Assembly: GCA_002368355.1 (NCBI GenBank)
Contig: AP018281.1
Location: 2,542,001-2,606,000, forward strand
DNA from: Chondrocystis sp. NIES-4102
GTDB lineage: Bacteria > Cyanobacteriota > Cyanobacteriia > Cyanobacteriales > Xenococcaceae
Length of the DNA: 64,000 nucleotides
Direction of reading: 5' to 3'
Shown: one piece after another, positions 55,570 through 64,000 of the stretch
Position numbering within the stretch: position 1 is the first letter of the stretch
Layout: every line of letters begins with the position of its first letter
Notes under the pieces: generated by a model
The model's input: only the letters and a program-made list of their open reading frames with translations
Database searches by the model: none
Told to the model about the DNA's origin: nothing
Position numbers and translations under genes: made by a program

Positions 55570-56895
55570 TTAAGTATTAGGTATTTGTTTCTTAATTGCC
55601 TTTTGCAGAAAGATTAAAACCACTCCAATAGCTGTAAATATCAGTGCCAAAACGTGACTGGAACTAGAGGCGAAGGCGACTAAAATTAAATCAAACAATA
55701 GTGCGATCGCAGGAATCAAGATAGGAACACGAAATCCATTACTTTGTGGTTCTCGCCGTTTAATAATTAACAATGAAATATTAACTAAACAAAACATTGC
55801 CAAAATCAAAGTAGCAGTTGTCCCTGCTAAAAATTCTAGAGTGCCAGAAAGTGCGAGAAAAATGGCAATTGGTAAAATAATTATCAATGTACGATAAGGT
55901 GTACCTCTACGGCTATGTAGTTTTCCTAGCCAGGCTGGTAATAAACCTTCCCTTGCCATGCCAAACAATAAGCGTGAGGCAGTGACAAAATTAAGTAAGG
56001 TGGTATTGAGTACGGCAAATAAAGCAATGACTGTAAAAACTACCTGGGGAAAACTGGGTTGCGCCCTACGTACTACATCGAGTAGTGGAGCTTCAGAAGC
56101 TGCTAATTCCGAGGGATTAAGTACCTGAACCGATAACCAGGCAATAATTATATAAACTACACCAGCGATCGCTAAAGCCATTAGAATAGCCCTGGGAACA
56201 TTACGTTCAGGATTTTTTACTTCTTCGGCAACATTGACAATATCCTCAAAGCCAATGAAAGCATAAAAAGCTAATGCTGCCCCTTGTACCACTGCAACCC
56301 ATCCTATTGCTTCCGTATTGGGTATAGTAGGGGGGTTTACTGTACCACCACCACCCAAAAAGAAGCTGGCTACTAAAATTACAATAATTAAACCTGTAAT
56401 CTCAATAAATGTACAGAAAATATTGAGGGCGGAAGATTCTTTCATCCCCCTAAAATTGACAAATGCCAACACAGCAAACAGCGTCAAGACAATCAACCAA
56501 GCTGGAATAGCAGGGGCAAAAGCATTAAGATATCCAGCAAAGGCTTTGGAGAGTGTCGCCATTGACACTAAGCAGGTACAAAACATTAACCAGCCTACCA
56601 ATACTGAAAGCCAGTCTATACGAAACGCCTTGTGAACAAAATATGCAACTCCGCCACTTTTAGGAAAACGACTACCAAGTTCGGCATAACTTAAAGCAGT
56701 AAAGGCAGCTACAACCATTGCGGTTAAAAAAGAAGCCCATACTAAAGTTCCAGAAAGTCCAGCAATTTTACCAATTACTGCATAAATTCCTGCGCCTAAA
56801 ATATCACCAACACCATATATTACTAAAGTTGGTAATCCAAAAACTCGTTTGAGGGAATCTACTTGTGCTGCATTAACCTCTACATCGGTTTTCAT
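55570..56895 (-). CDS. APC family amino-acid permease
   Basis: The 441-residue integral membrane protein has about 12 helices and the APC signatures GVGDILGAGIYAVIGKIAG at the first unwound helix and FYAFIGFEDIVNVAEEVKNPERNVPRAI in the sixth. It imports an amino acid or polyamine with protons or by exchange. The substrate cannot be named. It stands on the minus strand between P450 and rlmB, separated from rlmB by a 474-base gap. Confidence 0.93.
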   Translation of the reverse strand: MKTDVEVNAAQVDSLKRVFGLPTLVIYGVGDILGAGIYAVIGKIAGLSGTLVWASFLTAMVVAAFTALSYAELGSRFPKSGGVAYFVHKAFRIDWLSVLVGWLMFCTCLVSMATLSKAFAGYLNAFAPAIPAWLIVLTLFAVLAFVNFRGMKESSALNIFCTFIEITGLIIVILVASFFLGGGGTVNPPTIPNTEAIGWVAVVQGAALAFYAFIGFEDIVNVAEEVKNPERNVPRAILMALAIAGVVYIIIAWLSVQVLNPSELAASEAPLLDVVRRAQPSFPQVVFTVIALFAVLNTTLLNFVTASRLLFGMAREGLLPAWLGKLHSRRGTPYRTLIIILPIAIFLALSGTLEFLAGTTATLILAMFCLVNISLLIIKRREPQSNGFRVPILIPAIALLFDLILVAFASSSSHVLALIFTAIGVVLIFLQKAIKKQIPNT

Positions 56896-57369
56896 ATTCT
56901 TATTTTGAAATTATAAATTTGAGTTAATTATTAGTAAATAATTAGCAAGTAACTATTAATTAAATAAATATTAAAGACATGAAAATACAAGCGACAAATC
57001 TAAATGTCTGCTGTATTTTAGGAATATTAAGAGTTACTATATATATACAGTTTTATAGTTCAAAATAATTTTAAATTCTGTATCTTTTGATATCTGATAT
57101 ATGTAGATTTGTCAGGATAATATTACAAAATATTTATCTTTGTAATCAATTATAAAATTGCCAAAATAGTTTGTAGCGATCGCGAATTATTTTAAGCAAA
57201 GATTATTTACCAGAAATGATATTTTTAAATGCTGCTGTTTAATTAAATTACTTTAATAGCGTAGGGAAAATTAAGGGCGATCGCGGTTGCCATCAATATA
57301 TTTATTTTTTAAATTACTATTAAGCTTGAAATGAAAAACGGGGCGAGGTTATTAATTTACTAGATAGTC
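56896..57369. other. Gene-free gap between rlmB and amino-acid permease
   Basis: No supported gene in 474 bases. It contains two HIP1 sites (57178, 57278). A 16-base identity around the second (GCGATCGCGGTTGCCA) also occurs in the rlmB 3' end, which is probably coincidence. The permease promoter must lie in the right-hand... left-oriented upstream part near 56900-57100. Confidence 0.4.
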
Positions 57370-58206
57370 TTACTGTCGTTGACGAAATATTTCATAAAGA
57401 GCGATCGCGGTTGCCACTGAAGCATTAAGACTAGGGGTTTTACCCATTAAAGGAATTGCCACCAACTGATCACAATTTTTTTCAGTTAAGGCACTCAAAC
57501 CTTTTCCCTCCGAGCCTACTACTAAAGCTACTGACCCACTAAAATTAGTTTCATGTAATAAAGTGTCAGTGTCGGCAGTTGTGCCATAAATCCAAAAACC
57601 TGCTTCTTTTAACTTAATAATTGCTTGATTAAGATTGACAACTCTAGCGATCGCTAAATTTTCCAATGCCCCAGCACTAACTTTCATAACTGTCGAGGTT
57701 ACACCTACAGCCCTTCTTTGAGGAATAATCAAACCTTGCACCCCCAAAGCTTCAGCCGTGCGAATAATTGATCCCAAATTATGGGGATCTTCAATACCAT
57801 CGGCAATAACCAAAACAGGATCAGTAGTTTGCTGGGCTTGAGTTAATAAATCTTCCAATTCCCAATAAATATAAGGAGCAACTTGGGCGACAATTCCCTG
57901 ATGATTTCCCCCTTGAGTTAGTTGAGATAGACGACGAGAATCAACTTCGTCAACAATTGTACCGTTGCTTTTAGCTTCTTTAATCAAAGGGTAAAACTGC
58001 CCATGAGCTAACAACTTATCTGTTACCCACAGTTTATTAATTTGGCGATCGCCTTTGAGGGCTGCTAACACCGCATGACGACCATAAGTTAGATCTAAAT
58101 TTTCCGTGGTTTGAGAATCAAGATCAACAGCAGGTGATTCTAAAGCGGTCGTGCGATCGCTCAGTCTTTTTTGCTGCTTAGGGGCAATTCTAGGTTTCGA
58201 TTTCAT
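57370..58206 (-). CDS. rlmB: 23S rRNA (guanosine-2'-O)-methyltransferase RlmB/TrmH family
   Basis: The enzyme of 279 residues has a basic N-terminal leader, an L30e-like substrate domain (TYGRHAVLAALKGDRQINKLWV) and a SPOUT knot with the family motifs ADGIEDPHNLGSIIRTAEALG, VVGSEGKGLS and IPLMGKTPSLNASVATAIALYE. It methylates a 2'-hydroxyl of a guanosine in 23S rRNA. The start is ATG 58206; the codon before it is TTG. It follows mrnC by 59 bases on the same strand. Confidence 0.93.
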   Translation of the reverse strand: MKSKPRIAPKQQKRLSDRTTALESPAVDLDSQTTENLDLTYGRHAVLAALKGDRQINKLWVTDKLLAHGQFYPLIKEAKSNGTIVDEVDSRRLSQLTQGGNHQGIVAQVAPYIYWELEDLLTQAQQTTDPVLVIADGIEDPHNLGSIIRTAEALGVQGLIIPQRRAVGVTSTVMKVSAGALENLAIARVVNLNQAIIKLKEAGFWIYGTTADTDTLLHETNFSGSVALVVGSEGKGLSALTEKNCDQLVAIPLMGKTPSLNASVATAIALYEIFRQRQ

Positions 58207-58268
58207 CAAAATTACAAACTATAGGTTATGAGTATAAACCGACTAACTTATTTTTCTACTAAGCAATA

Positions 58269-58742
58269 CTAATTAATTGCCTCAAAATCCAATTTAGTAA
58301 ATAACTCTTGTAAACGTGCTGGGTTAGTTAAATGAAGATAGCCAATTAAAGCTTCTAAACCAGTGGCTTGTTGATAAGTTTTACGATCTAAACGACGTGG
58401 TTTAGTGGCACAAGCATTACGTCCACGGCGCAAAATTTCTTTTTCCGAGTCAGTGAAATAAGGTAATAAAATTGCCAAATGGATCGCCTGACTTTCGGCT
58501 CTTACTTGAGTAACAACTTGATTATGATAATCAGTCATACGTTTAGGAGGAAGTAAAAATTTAGTGCGAACATAAAGTTCATACACAGCATCCCCAATAT
58601 ATGCCAAAGCGATCGGCGAGAGTCTATCAATTTGATTTGACTCAATAATGGGGATCGAATCTAGCCTTACTCCGTAATTAACCCAAGTTTGAGCCTGGTC
58701 GGTTGGCGCGTTATCTTTTTTATTTGCCTCTGGTGAATTCAC
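58269..58742 (-). CDS. mrnC: Mini-ribonuclease III
   Basis: The 157-residue protein has the RNase III catalytic segment LSPIALAYIGDAVYELYVR, the RRGRNACATKPRR loop and LEALIGYLHL with the second acidic site, but no double-stranded RNA-binding domain. This is the Mini-III layout, involved in 23S rRNA maturation. The start is GTG 58742. It lies 17 bases after the STAS gene and 62 before rlmB, so rRNA processing and methylation genes are coupled. Confidence 0.93.
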   Translation of the reverse strand: MNSPEANKKDNAPTDQAQTWVNYGVRLDSIPIIESNQIDRLSPIALAYIGDAVYELYVRTKFLLPPKRMTDYHNQVVTQVRAESQAIHLAILLPYFTDSEKEILRRGRNACATKPRRLDRKTYQQATGLEALIGYLHLTNPARLQELFTKLDFEAIN

Positions 58743-58759
58743 AGCCTAGCGGGAGGTTA

Positions 58760-59167
58760 TTATTTTATATTTTCCAGTGCTGCTTCTACAGAAGGCTGAA
58801 GAGAAAGAAACTTCTCTAAACGAACTAGTTTTACGGTTTGTGTCACTCGTGCATTAGTAACAACCTGTAGGCTGCCACCTATTGTTTGAGCCTTTTTAAC
58901 CAATTGTACTAAAGCTCCCAAACCAGAACTATCGATAAAATCAATCTGTGCTAAAACCAAAATTAGGTTGTTTGGTCCTTCGTCTATACAATTACCGATA
59001 ACTTTACGAAATGCTGGTTCGGAAAAGGCATCTAGTAATCCAGTAAGACGAAATATTTGATAATTTTCCCTGACTTCACGGGTGCCTCTTAAGCTTACAG
59101 TCAGGTTTAGCTGCTCAGGAATAATCCCCTCCTCAACTTTAACCTCTATTCCAGTAACAATAAGCAT
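58760..59167 (-). CDS. STAS domain protein (anti-sigma factor antagonist type)
   Basis: From ATG 59167 the protein has about 135 residues with a STAS domain: NYQIFRLTGLLDAFSEPAFRKVIGNCI, LILVLAQIDFIDSSGLGALVQLVKKA (the phosphorylatable Ser region DSSG) and GGSLQVVTNARVTQTVKL. It probably acts in a partner-switching pathway with an RsbW-type kinase and a PP2C phosphatase not found here. The frame extends to TTG 59212 but the ATG is the usual start in this family. Confidence 0.88.
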   Translation of the reverse strand: MLIVTGIEVKVEEGIIPEQLNLTVSLRGTREVRENYQIFRLTGLLDAFSEPAFRKVIGNCIDEGPNNLILVLAQIDFIDSSGLGALVQLVKKAQTIGGSLQVVTNARVTQTVKLVRLEKFLSLQPSVEAALENIK

Positions 59168-59323
59168 TATGCCGAATAACGGTTGCCTATTGTTAACTTT
59201 GTCAATGGTCAAGTATATCCTATTTTCAATAGGAATGTTAGTTTTACTAATAAAGATTGTTTATTTCAATGTTTTAGGCGAAAATCCCATCAACATAAAA
59301 CTTTAAATTAATTAAAATTACGA

Positions 59324-59355
59324 TAAAAAACCCTACTCCATATAGCAAGTAGGGT
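59324..59355 (-). terminator. Orphan Rho-independent terminator on the minus strand
   Basis: ACCCTACT (59330-59337) pairs perfectly with AGTAGGGT (59348-59355). On the minus strand the stem is followed by TTTTTT (59329-59324), a classic terminator. There is no minus-strand gene upstream to the right (59356-59624), which implies a short untranslated transcript or a fossil. Confidence 0.75.
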
Positions 59356-59370
59356 CGCAGAGCAAGAGGA
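59324..59370 (-). ncRNA. Candidate short transcript ending at the orphan terminator
   Basis: A transcript reading left toward 59324 would have the orphan terminator as its 3' end. A weak promoter-like pair (TTGAAT at 59402-59397 and TAAAGT at 59379-59374 on the minus strand, 17-bp spacing) lies upstream. The Yfr1 core ACUCCUCACAC is absent. The boundaries are inferred and I see no known sRNA match. Confidence 0.25.
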
Positions 59371-59624
59371 ATTACTTTAAATAATTACGTATAGTGATTC
59401 AAATAATGAACTGCTTTTTAATTAACCAAATATTACTCTCGATATATTTTTCCAGCATTGGTATAAATACTGAAAACCGATAAGCTAGCAATTTTTCCGT
59501 CTAGTTGTTTATACTTACAGGGTCTATTTTTTGATTGCTGTTAAGGCTTCGTTGTAGAGTAGGCAAAAGGAGAAAAATTTATTTGATTGAATGCTTAAAT
59601 CAGTTCGCTGATTAAATATAAATA

Positions 59625-60929
59625 ATGTTAATAATTAGTTGGTTAACTAAATTCCGTAAAACTAGCTACTCACCTAAGAGAAATTCTCTATTGCTGATTT
59701 TAGCTGCTACTTTGGGTTTAATCATACAGTTAGTAATTTTGCCAGCTTGGACGGGGCAAGTAATTACGATTAAAACTTTAATAAGAGCAGATGAAGCCTC
59801 TTTGTTGCAGCCTTTGGTTAGCAAATTCAATCAACAACATCCAAATATTAAATTGCAAATTGTCGAAGCACCTAGTGACAGTAACCAGGTAGAGGATTTA
59901 TACACATCTTCCTTTTTATTGGGCAATTCCCCCTACGATTTAGTTTATATGGATATAGTGTGGACTCCTAAGTTTGCTGCTGCTGGATGGTTAACAGATA
60001 TTACAGATTTTGTATCAAAGGCGGATCTAGAATCATATTTAGAAGCAGATATAGCTGGAGGCAAATATCAAAATAAACTATATCGTTTTCCTTTTCGCTC
60101 CGATGCAGGAATGCTTTATTACCGTCAAGATTTACTCACTCAAGCAGGATATCAACCCCCCCAAACCTTTGCAGAATTAATAACAATAGCTAAAGATCTA
60201 CAAAAGCAGGGACTAGCCCAATGGGGTTACCTTTGGCAGGGTAAACAATATGAGGGATTAGTTGCCATGTTTGTCGAGATTTTGCAAGGAAATGGAGCTT
60301 TTTGGGTAAATCCAGCTTCTTTAGAAGTAGGTTTAGACCAAGCTGAAGCAATAGAAGCGGTAGAATTTCTCACCAGTGCGATCGCTCTTAATATTTCTCC
60401 CCCAGGTGTTACTACCTATGCTGAGGAAGAATCGCGTATATTATTTCAAAATGGTAAGGCTGTTTTTTAAAGAAATTGGCCCTATGTCTATAGTTTGGCA
60501 CAAGAGTCTGAAATTCAAGGTAAATATAGTATAAAACCAATGGTTCATGCTCCAGGTAAAAATAGTGGGGCTACTTTAGGGGGATGGGGATTAGGTATTG
60601 CTAGTAGTAGTAAACATCCACAAGCAACTTGGGAAGTAATTAAATTTCTCAGTAGCCAAGAGTCACAACGGGAGTTTGTTTTAGCTACGGGATTTGTCCC
60701 CAGTCGCATCGCTTTATTTAATGATCCGCTTATTGTTGCCAAATATGACTATTACCCCAAGCTTTTAGATGTAGTTAAAAGTGCTGCTCTTCGCCCACCC
60801 ATTGCACAATATGCTCAAGCTTCAGATATCTTACAACGTTATTTAAGTGCAGCCATCACCAATAAGATGACTCCAAAAATAGCTATGGAAGCTGCTGCTA
60901 AGGAAACTCGGAGTTTATTGGCAAGGTAG
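59625..60929 (+). pseudogene. Sugar ABC transporter substrate-binding protein, interrupted by an in-frame TAA
   Basis: One reading frame encodes a family-1 sugar binding protein of about 434 residues: a signal region (hydrophobic LLLILAATLGLII), IKTLIRADEASLLQPLVSKFN, VYMDIVWTPKFAAAGWL, YYRQDLLTQAGY and GKNSGATLGGWGLGIASSS. Frame is broken only by TAA at 60468-60470, in ...GKAVF*RNWPY; both sides remain in the same frame and the RNWPY motif is the normal continuation. Without the stop the gene would look intact, so the change is recent, a readthrough site, or a sequencing error. Such proteins deliver sugars like trehalose or glucosylglycerol. It directly precedes its permease. Confidence 0.85.
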
Positions 60930-60934
60930 GCAAA

Positions 60935-61813
60935 ATGAATAATAAACAAGAAAAACTCACAGGTTGGATTTTACTATTACCTGCTTTACTTATTCTCAGC
61001 TTAGTTTTCATTTATCCCATTGCTAGAGCTTTTTGGCTAAGTTGGTTTACACAAAACCTGGGGACACAACTTAAACCAGAGTTTTCAGGGTTGAGTAATT
61101 ATCATAGAATGCTTGGGGATGGTAGATTTTGGCAGAGTTTGTATAACACTTCGATCTTTACTCTCATTAGCGTCATTCTAGAATTACTATTGGGTTTGGG
61201 GGTGGCTCTGATTTTAAATAAATCTTTTTTTGGTCGGGGAGTTGTACGTACCATTGCCATTATTCCTTGGGCTTTGCCGACTGCTATTATGGGCTTGGCT
61301 TGGGTATGGATTTTTAATGATCAATATGGTGTGGTTAATGATATTTTTACCCGTTTAGGACTAATTAATACAGGAATTAATTGGTTAGGGACACCAACTT
61401 TAGCGATGACGGCTTTAATAGTTGCTGATGTTTGGAAAACCACGCCGTTTATTAGTATTATCTTGCTGGCAGGTTTACAGTCTATTTCTCAAGATTTATA
61501 TGAAGCCCACAAGATGGATGGGGCAAGTCCTTGGCAAAGTTTTTGTCAAATTACTTTACCTTTATTAATGCCTCAAATTTTGCTCGCTTTACTATTTAGA
61601 TTTGCTCAGGCTTTTGGAATCTTCGATTTAGTGCAGGTAATGACAGGCGGGGGCCCTGCTGGGACAACTGAAACAGTTTCTATTTATATTTATTCTACGG
61701 TGATGCGCTATTTAGATTTTGGCTATGGTGCAGCTTTAGTAGTTGTAACGTTTTTATTGCTGATTTTGGCTGTGACAATTACTGCTTTGTTACTTAAAAA
61801 GGTGCGTATTTAA
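60935..61813 (+). CDS. Sugar ABC transporter permease, MalF type
   Basis: The 292-residue membrane protein has six helices and the EAA-loop EAHKMDGASPWQSFCQITLPLLMPQI that contacts the ATPase. N-terminal LTGWILLLPALLILSLVFIYPIARAFWLS is typical of MalF/UgpA/LacF permeases. It starts 6 bases after the binding-protein stop, so the two are co-transcribed. The expected second permease (MalG type) and ATPase are not downstream, so the transporter is incomplete here. A related ATPase may be shared from elsewhere in the genome. Confidence 0.9.
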   Translation: MNNKQEKLTGWILLLPALLILSLVFIYPIARAFWLSWFTQNLGTQLKPEFSGLSNYHRMLGDGRFWQSLYNTSIFTLISVILELLLGLGVALILNKSFFGRGVVRTIAIIPWALPTAIMGLAWVWIFNDQYGVVNDIFTRLGLINTGINWLGTPTLAMTALIVADVWKTTPFISIILLAGLQSISQDLYEAHKMDGASPWQSFCQITLPLLMPQILLALLFRFAQAFGIFDLVQVMTGGGPAGTTETVSIYIYSTVMRYLDFGYGAALVVVTFLLLILAVTITALLLKKVRI

Positions 61814-61835
61814 AAATATGGAAAGAGCGATCGCC

Positions 61836-61863
61836 AAACCTTTAGTTTAATATAAGGGTTTTT
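61836..61863 (+). terminator. Hairpin at the end of the sugar transporter operon
   Basis: AAACCTTT (61836-61843) pairs with AAGGGTTT (61854-61861), with one G-T pair, around a 10-base loop, followed by TT. It lies 23 bases after the permease stop. The T-run is short. Confidence 0.4.
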
Positions 61864-62070
61864 AGGTAGTGGGTTGTGATTATGAAGCTAAAAAATGTCC
61901 CGTGAGTTATCTAGTATTGCTATAACTGCCAACTGCACAACATAGATTAATTAATAAAAGACAATCTAGATAGATATAGTTGATTAATAAAAGAAAATAA
62001 TGTAAGAAGTACGTCGATCGCTACAATAAAACTAATTGCTAAATATAAATACCTATAGATTCCCAATTTA

Positions 62071-62814
62071 ATGAATACTTTTCCCGAAACTTTAGATATA
62101 GCAGTCGAACAGGCAAAAGCAGCAACCAAGCAAGCGATCGCAGATGGTTATAAACTAATACAAGTAGAATTAGTTGTCCCTGAAATTGCTCTTCAATCTG
62201 AGTCATTAGCCTTAGAATTTGCCAATCTTTTTACCGAATATGGCAAGGGAGTAAAAGTTCTGTTTCCTGATACAGGTGCAGCAGCTTTAGCCAAGCGTAA
62301 TTGGGGCGATAGACCTTTTCAAGTAACTGATTTAGGTAGTCGGTATACTACGGTTGAATCACAAATTTCTGACGAAGATCAGATTTTTATTGTTGCTTGT
62401 CCTTCCTCAGTAGAAGTTGAACGTGCTGAGAAACTGAGTCAGTTAGCTGGCGATCGCCCTGTAATCTATTTAATTCCGCAATTAGAAGATGTTGCGATGG
62501 TGGGTATTGGTTTAACCGCTCGTAAGCTACGCGATCGCTTTATTAGTAATATTTATTCTTGTTACTATCTACGTCCAATCGACGGTGGAGCTATTTTACG
62601 TTGTCATCCTTCTTCTTGGCAAGTTTGGCTACAGAAGGAATCTGGGTATGAATTAGCAACAGAATTATCTACTAAGCCTATGGGTGAAGATTTAGAAAGA
62701 TTAATGCTCCAGTTAACTACTTCTGAAGGCGAAACTCAACAAGATCCTCCACAAAGACAAAAACCTAGCTTATTAGGTAACTTACAAAAGTTTCTTAAAG
62801 CCTTAAGTCAGTAA
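62071..62814 (+). CDS. DUF1995 family protein
   Basis: The 247-residue protein matches DUF1995: FPETLDIAVEQAKAATKQAIADGYKLIQVEL, VKVLFPDTGAAALAKRNWG, DQIFIVACPSSVEVERAEKL and CYYLRPIDGGAILRCHPSSWQVW. The family is shared by cyanobacteria and plastids (LPA3-like in plants has a role in photosystem II assembly). No membrane segment or signal is seen. The biochemical role here is unknown. Confidence 0.88.
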   Translation: MNTFPETLDIAVEQAKAATKQAIADGYKLIQVELVVPEIALQSESLALEFANLFTEYGKGVKVLFPDTGAAALAKRNWGDRPFQVTDLGSRYTTVESQISDEDQIFIVACPSSVEVERAEKLSQLAGDRPVIYLIPQLEDVAMVGIGLTARKLRDRFISNIYSCYYLRPIDGGAILRCHPSSWQVWLQKESGYELATELSTKPMGEDLERLMLQLTTSEGETQQDPPQRQKPSLLGNLQKFLKALSQ

Positions 62815-62876
62815 CTATGGGGAGTTCGATGTATTCTATTATTTGCTTACCCTCTTAGAAATGAGGATTAGATGAA

Positions 62877-62956
62877 TGGGCAAAGAGAGACTCGAACTCT
62901 CACGATTTCTCGCCACATTTTGAGTGTGGTGCGTCTACCAATTCCGCCATTTGCCC
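62877..62956 (-). tRNA. tRNA-Leu (anticodon CAA)
   Basis: Reading the minus strand from 62956, a seven-base acceptor GGGCAAA pairs with TTTGCCC, the anticodon stem CCACA/TGTGG encloses loop CTCAAAA (anticodon CAA), and a class II variable arm (CGAGAAATCG) precedes the T arm GAGAGTTCGAGTCTCTC. The discriminator is A. CCA is not encoded. It reads UUG codons. Confidence 0.95.
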
Positions 62957-63873
62957 TTTATTGTGCTGTTTAAGGATTATAGTGCATTTTTGACTTTGAC
63001 ACAAGACAATATTTTTCAATATATATTTTTTTAACTGTAAATAATTAAGGACGTACATTTATATTTTGTTTACTGCTTTTTAAGTTACTAATTTATTACA
63101 AGTGTATTTGTAGATTAAATTAAATATTAAAACTAATCAAGTGGTGACATTTTGTATAGATATTGCCGACACTAAGATTATTACGATTTTTTGGATTAAG
63201 AATTTTTGGTTAACTTTTAAACAAATCTTTGCAGGGTTTTTTGTCATATAGTACTGCATCTTTAATGTCTTGCAGCAATCAATTTAGTATGTTACCTGCT
63301 TTTAAAAACTAATATTTAAAGTGGGCAAATCACTTAATAATTGCCAATTGATAGAAACTTGGATGAAGCAACTAGATTAAACCCTATTATTCCTTACGCA
63401 AGAAGCTATTAAGACCCTACATCAATCTGAGGATATAATTTACCTTAAAAAGTACTGTAAGCCTTGCAAAATATAATTTATAGTAACTCGATAGTAATTT
63501 AAATATCTATCTTTAGATTAATAGCATTTTTACTGAGTTTAAATAATAATAATGTGGTAATTCTTATCCAAGAAAGTCATCTAAAACTGTGTAAATACAG
63601 ACGTGGTAGGATGCCGAAAAGTGAGCGAAATTTAACCGATAAATTGTAGTTACTGATGACTTTTATATTTACCTTGCTATTTTTACAGTTTTAATTAAAT
63701 GAAGTTAATTTACTAAACTTGCTATCAAATTTATATAAATATAAATAAGTTTTTCGGTTATTTGGCATAGTTGGAATTCACCGTACAGAGGCAAGTTAGC
63801 AACAAATATCAACCTTGGTAAGAATATTGCAATTATTAAAGCTAAAACGTTAGACATTTGAGGAATAAATATT
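62957..63873. other. Long gene-free stretch
   Basis: No reading frame with credible start and protein-like composition is visible over 917 bases. Base composition is very AT-rich. I find no array repeat and no recognisable RNA gene. It contains the promoter of tRNA-Leu to the left and the leader of the membrane-protein gene to the right. Confidence 0.5.
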
Positions 63874-64000
63874 ATGGCTTATACAGATCCTAGTAGAGAC
63901 AGAGTAGTAGAAACATTTGCATTTACTGAAGATAAAGATAGAATCAGATGGGGTCCTATTTTAGCAGGGCTAATGGTGGCGATCGCCAGTCAATTGGTAT
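63874..64000 (+). CDS. Hypothetical membrane protein, N-terminal fragment
   Basis: The frame starts at ATG 63874, with AGGA (63861-63864) about ten bases upstream, and runs off the window end. The visible 42 residues are a charged leader (DRVVETFAFTEDKDRIRWG) followed by the start of a hydrophobic helix (PILAGLMVAIASQLV). The RWGPILAGL pattern is usual for small cyanobacterial membrane proteins of unknown function. The remainder is outside the window. Confidence 0.65.
   Translation, partial: MAYTDPSRDRVVETFAFTEDKDRIRWGPILAGLMVAIASQLV

Noticed and set aside
57278-57293. 16-base identity between the gap and the rlmB 3' end
   Set aside because: Half of it is the very common HIP1 octamer, so an 8-base extension is expected by chance.
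59324-59370. Yfr1 small RNA
   Set aside because: The conserved ACUCCUCACAC core is missing; only the terminator-like 3' end is similar.

Overview
The window looks like a low-GC cyanobacterial chromosome. It carries photosystem I genes (psaL and a 41-codon psaI), the photosystem II repair protein Psb32, a Calvin-cycle type GAPDH, several proteins known mainly from cyanobacteria (DUF4346, DUF1995, an SLH-domain iron porin, a XisF-like recombinase) and very many GCGATCGC (HIP1) octamers. Gene content and the many short intergenic repeats suggest a coccoid or pleurocapsalean type; the genus cannot be fixed from the sequence alone.

Layout. 1-4.3 kb: tail of a secreted CAP-domain protein, a nuclease-fold protein, and a tandem pair of related coiled-coil proteins. 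4.3-8.2 kb: a 1308-residue phosphoester hydrolase combining phytase-like, GDPD and PhoX-like regions. 8.3-16.3 kb: VanZ-like protein, two glycosyltransferases, a double ABC ATPase, a fluoride channel, an HDAC-family deacylase and an HTH/acidic protein. 16.4-19.9 kb: an NB-ARC STAND ATPase with 14 WD40 repeats. 20.5-24.1 kb: a sulfur block (sulfotransferase, Fe-S type APS/PAPS reductase, TauE-type exporter, CxxS thioredoxin-like protein, DUF4346). 24.1-25.8 kb: psb32, psaL and psaI. 26.1-28.1 kb: an unusual two-gene module in which a ParA ATPase is fused to a restriction-endonuclease-like domain and translationally coupled to a ParB-like protein ending in a Rho-N/SAP-type helical motif. It is preceded by two inverted repeats and is the best candidate for an undescribed system.

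28.2-37 kb holds membrane and metabolic genes, a XisF-like large serine recombinase, an iron porin behind a 15/19 Fur-box match, and an ABC exporter. 37-59 kb is mostly housekeeping: msrA, asnS, a TPR protein, a type IIA topoisomerase A subunit, a CheY-like regulator, PhoH, YbaB, murB-murC, gap2, rseP-nth, a cytochrome P450, an amino-acid permease, and STAS-mrnC-rlmB. 59.6-61.8 kb is a damaged sugar transporter operon: the binding-protein gene has one in-frame TAA and only one permease follows. The window ends with a DUF1995 gene, tRNA-Leu(CAA), a long gene-free stretch and the start of a membrane protein.

Many intergenic gaps contain dispersed arrays built from GGTAGTA/TAGGAGG heptamers, AGCTAAAAGCTAA units and CTCCTGACTC units. 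No CRISPR array, rRNA gene or intact insertion sequence was seen.
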